Below, in pieces: positions 37,079 to 39,406 of a DNA stretch of 39,406 bases. Below the pieces are notes generated by a model. That model had not been told where the DNA came from. It ran no database searches and worked only from the letters and a program-made list of their open reading frames with translations. The stretch's first letter is position 1, and the number at the start of each line of letters is the position of its first letter. The translations under genes and the position numbers were made by a program. The stretch comes from Acetobacter sp. (GTDB lineage: Bacteria > Pseudomonadota > Alphaproteobacteria > Acetobacterales > Acetobacteraceae): positions 1 through 39,406 of the forward strand of contig JAFVHT010000048.1 of assembly GCA_017474285.1 (NCBI GenBank), read 5' to 3'.

Positions 37079-38817
37079 CGAATTTGAAGCTGTGAAAAGA
37101 GAAGTTCATCATTAAGCGTAATAATAACGTTATGAACGCGTTTTGATAACAAAATAACGTTTCTGGTTTGTACAAGGGGCACCGCAGGGGCTTGTTGCAT
37201 AAGGGCACGGTCTACTTTTGCCCAAAGATGGTTGCTTTCGGTGCGATTGCTTAAAGTTTGGCTTAAGGCGTCACTCATCATACGGTCAATAGCGGGATCA
37301 CAAAAGCCTGACATATTAGGAGAGTTATCAGAATGGGGACGAAAACTTTCACAAGAAAAAAGAGTGCTTAAAAAAGTAGAAGCCGAGGGGTAATCAGCTG
37401 TCCATCCGCCTAAAGAGATTTGTACATGATTGTCTGTATTTTGAACAAAAGTAAACTGAATCGCAGGGCTAATATTATGAACGGTGGCTTTATAGCCTAA
37501 AGCCTCTAAAGTATCGCGAAGTTCTGAAGCGGTGTTGCTAGAGCGTCCTTCGGCAGGGGCAACAATCGTCACTCTTTCTCCTATTGTGCCACTTGCACGA
37601 ACGAGGGCACGGGCGCGTTGCATATCGGGAGCTTTCCAAGAGAGGGCAGGGTGTTCTGGTGAGGCACCAAGAGTGTAATCACAAAATGGCTCGTAACCCG
37701 GTATTCCTTCTGGGAGAAGTTGGCATTGGGGGGTGGCAACGGCTGGTCCTCCGCTGTAAATAACCATAGCGTGACGGTTAACCGCATAATTAAGGGCTTG
37801 GCGTACAGCAAGATGATTAAAAGGGGGCTCATGCACATTTAGCATGGCATAAGAATACATTAAAAGAGGGTAAATATGGACTTGTTGGGTATAACGGCTT
37901 CCCACTTCTCCAAGACGATCAAGAGGAACATTACCATACATCCAATCGGCTTGACCATTTTCTACGGCGGAAACTTCAGCTTCTTTGTCAAGCCCAAAAG
38001 TGATTAAAACATGATCTGGATAAGCGGCAGGTTGTGCATTGTGTGACCATTCATGAAAATAGGGGTTGCGTTCAAGGCGCATATGGGTTGTAGGGTTATA
38101 ATCTGCGATAATGTAAGGTCCTGTTCCAGGGATAGGTGTATTTCCCATATCATGTGCAGGGGTATTCTGAGGTAAAATAGCGGCATGCATCCAAGCAAGT
38201 CGATCTGGAAATTCTGGATCAGGACTTGTAAGATGAAAAACTATTTGGCGAGTAACGGGGTTGGTTTCAATGCCTTGAGCCAGTGTGCAATGGGCAGGGT
38301 CTTTTAAGCAGGCTTGTGCGCCCCGAATATGGCTGTAATACGGACCAGCTGTTGGGCTTCCAACGGTAAAAATCCGTCTAAAAGAAGCCGCTACATCGGC
38401 GACCGTTACAGGTTGCCCATTAGAGAATCGGATATTTTTACGTAACGTCAAACGATAGGTAAGACCGTGGTCTTCTGGAATGGGCACCGCTTCGGCAAGG
38501 TTTGCAATAACAGGATGTGCTCCCGGTCCAGAAAGTTTAGGATAAGTAAGTAATGTGTCATAAACAGGTGTTTCAAGTGTTTTGACGAGAGCAGTATAGG
38601 AAATTTGAGGGTCTAGCGTGCCTGCAGCCGCTTCAATCACCACTTTAAGTGTTCCCCCAAAATGGGAGGAGGGCGGTGTTTTTTTTGCCGTTAGAGGTGA
38701 TGAAGGTGGTGTTTGCGCATACGCAAAGCGGGGAAATGTTACACACCCTCCTAACAAGACAGAAAACACGCTTATAATAATAGGCAAAAAAGGGCGATAT
38801 AGAAAAAAACGGATCAT
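37075..38817 (-). CDS. ABC transporter substrate-binding protein, SBP family 5
   Basis: This 580-residue periplasmic binding protein is of the oligopeptide/dipeptide/nickel type. The N-terminus has a basic start, a hydrophobic helix and a lipobox ending LLGGC with Cys25, so it is probably a lipoprotein. The domain shows LDPQISYT, LTYRLTLRKNIRFSNGQPVTVADV, TGPYIIADYNPTTHMRLERNPYF, ALNYAVNRHAMV and QISLGGWTADYPSASTFL. These are the usual family 5 signatures. It is the first gene of a three-gene unit with two permeases. An upstream gap of ~450 bases separates it from a divergent gene. Ligand identity cannot be inferred. Confidence 0.92.
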   Translation of the reverse strand: MIRFFLYRPFLPIIISVFSVLLGGCVTFPRFAYAQTPPSSPLTAKKTPPSSHFGGTLKVVIEAAAGTLDPQISYTALVKTLETPVYDTLLTYPKLSGPGAHPVIANLAEAVPIPEDHGLTYRLTLRKNIRFSNGQPVTVADVAASFRRIFTVGSPTAGPYYSHIRGAQACLKDPAHCTLAQGIETNPVTRQIVFHLTSPDPEFPDRLAWMHAAILPQNTPAHDMGNTPIPGTGPYIIADYNPTTHMRLERNPYFHEWSHNAQPAAYPDHVLITFGLDKEAEVSAVENGQADWMYGNVPLDRLGEVGSRYTQQVHIYPLLMYSYAMLNVHEPPFNHLAVRQALNYAVNRHAMVIYSGGPAVATPQCQLLPEGIPGYEPFCDYTLGASPEHPALSWKAPDMQRARALVRASGTIGERVTIVAPAEGRSSNTASELRDTLEALGYKATVHNISPAIQFTFVQNTDNHVQISLGGWTADYPSASTFLSTLFSCESFRPHSDNSPNMSGFCDPAIDRMMSDALSQTLSNRTESNHLWAKVDRALMQQAPAVPLVQTRNVILLSKRVHNVIITLNDELLFSQLQIR

Positions 38818-39265
38818 CGTCTTGATAGGAATAAGTAAAAACTCATTTCGCTGTAAGGCGGCTTTGGAGATATGTTAAGAAAATGTGTAGAAAAAGAATA
38901 TAGAAACTTTCTTTAAGAATAAAGTACGATACTTTTGAGATAAAAGCACGTTATGGAGTATGACGCTAAAACCTGTTATTGAAGTTCTGTTCTTGAGATG
39001 AGACAATGAACTTTAAGAGGATTTATTTGTGTATTTTTATCACTATCTATATCTATAAAAAGAACATCTTGAAATGAAAAAAGTATAGAAAAATCATGCT
39101 ATTTTTATAGTATTGAAGAGAGAGTTTTATTTTATTGATAGTTACCAATGGTAAAATGGCGTATGTGATCAGCAAAAGTGAGGGAAAATGAACTTCCCTT
39201 TTTGAGAGGTAACTCTCTCTTATACTCTTAGTTAGATACTTTTATTAAAGTGTTATGTGGTTGAT
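38818..39265. other. Divergent AT-rich intergenic region, no gene seen
   Basis: This gap of 448 bases lies between the binding-protein gene (minus) and a membrane-protein gene (plus). TTACC-AAT-GGTAA at 39142-39154 is a perfect 5-bp inverted repeat that could be an operator. GAGAG-GTAA-CTCTC near 39203-39216 is a small hairpin. No ORF with a ribosome site, tRNA or IS fragment was recognised. Confidence 0.45.
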
Positions 39266-39406
39266 ATGAACAAAAAAGCCTACGCTTTATTATTGAAAAA
39301 AGAGAGGCAGCGTAGGGGTGTGTGTTTTTTTGTGGTATCAGCCTTACAATTTGTATGTTTATTTACATTGGCAGGCTTACAAATGACTTTGCTAGGGGTA
39401 AGCCCC
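39266..39406 (+). CDS. Partial membrane protein, runs off right edge
   Basis: From ATG 39266 an open frame of 47 codons continues to the window end. It starts with a basic segment (MNKKAYALLLKKERQRRG) and then a hydrophobic stretch (VCFFVVSALQFVCLFTLAG) that looks like a membrane helix or uncleaved signal. No family can be named from this fragment. No strong ribosome site is visible before the ATG, so the start is moderately sure. Confidence 0.45.
   Translation, partial: MNKKAYALLLKKERQRRGVCFFVVSALQFVCLFTLAGLQMTLLGVSP

Overview
The window looks like chromosome of an alphaproteobacterium, most likely a low-GC, host-associated member of the Acetobacteraceae. The evidence is the AT-rich intergenic DNA, alphaproteobacterial gene groupings (aroQ-accB-accC, gatCAB, groES-groEL preceded by a CIRCE-like element, a single P-II gene), and a cytochrome bd oxidase close to the long-Q-loop E. 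coli type. The family assignment is inference from gene content, not from a 16S gene. Most of the window is housekeeping DNA. Defence, mobile and decayed DNA sits at four places.

Layout. (1) 1-4252, minus strand: a defence operon with a SNF2-type helicase carrying a degenerate PLD-like motif, a DUF4391 protein, and the first 42 codons of a type III-like DNA methyltransferase that runs off the left edge. It lies just 3' of tRNA-Ser(GCU). (2) 4499-13153: tRNA-Ser, gatC-gatA-gatB, divergent ruvX, thiC under a TPP riboswitch, and the aroQ-accB-accC operon. (3) 13415-17232: an RlpA-like protein with a His-rich tail, a deletion-fused relic of type I restriction genes (hsdM head joined to hsdR), and a two-gene unit of a methyltransferase-like gene (one in-frame stop) plus a DUF1848 protein with a C-terminal CxxxCxxC cluster. 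(4) 17374-26202: P-II, ubiH-like, cysE, groES-groEL, an inositol monophosphatase, efp behind a leader that contains a terminator-like hairpin, tRNA-Ser(UGA), and a predicted beta-propeller/glycan-related protein. (5) 26623-33378: a complete cytochrome bd locus, cydD-cydC-cydA-cydB, followed by two tiny membrane proteins and a strong terminator. (6) 33480-35060: a plasmid-like graveyard with decayed ORFs, one possibly intact unknown ORF, and a MobA/MobL-type relaxase C-terminus broken by stops and a frameshift. (7) 35072-38817: a peptide-type ABC importer (binding protein and two permeases) with no ATPase gene in the window, then a partial membrane-protein gene at the right edge.

How the genes work together. 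CydDC exports thiols needed to assemble the CydAB oxidase, and the two small proteins probably belong to that complex. GatCAB, EF-P, the two tRNA-Ser genes and GroESL serve translation and folding. AccBC, ThiC, CysE, AroQ and UbiH supply fatty acids, thiamine, cysteine, aromatics and ubiquinone. The most system-like unit is the helicase/DUF4391/methyltransferase operon. Other points worth a second look are the efp leader RNA, the extra cyd micro-proteins, the interrupted methyltransferase-DUF1848 pair and the hsdM-hsdR deletion fusion.
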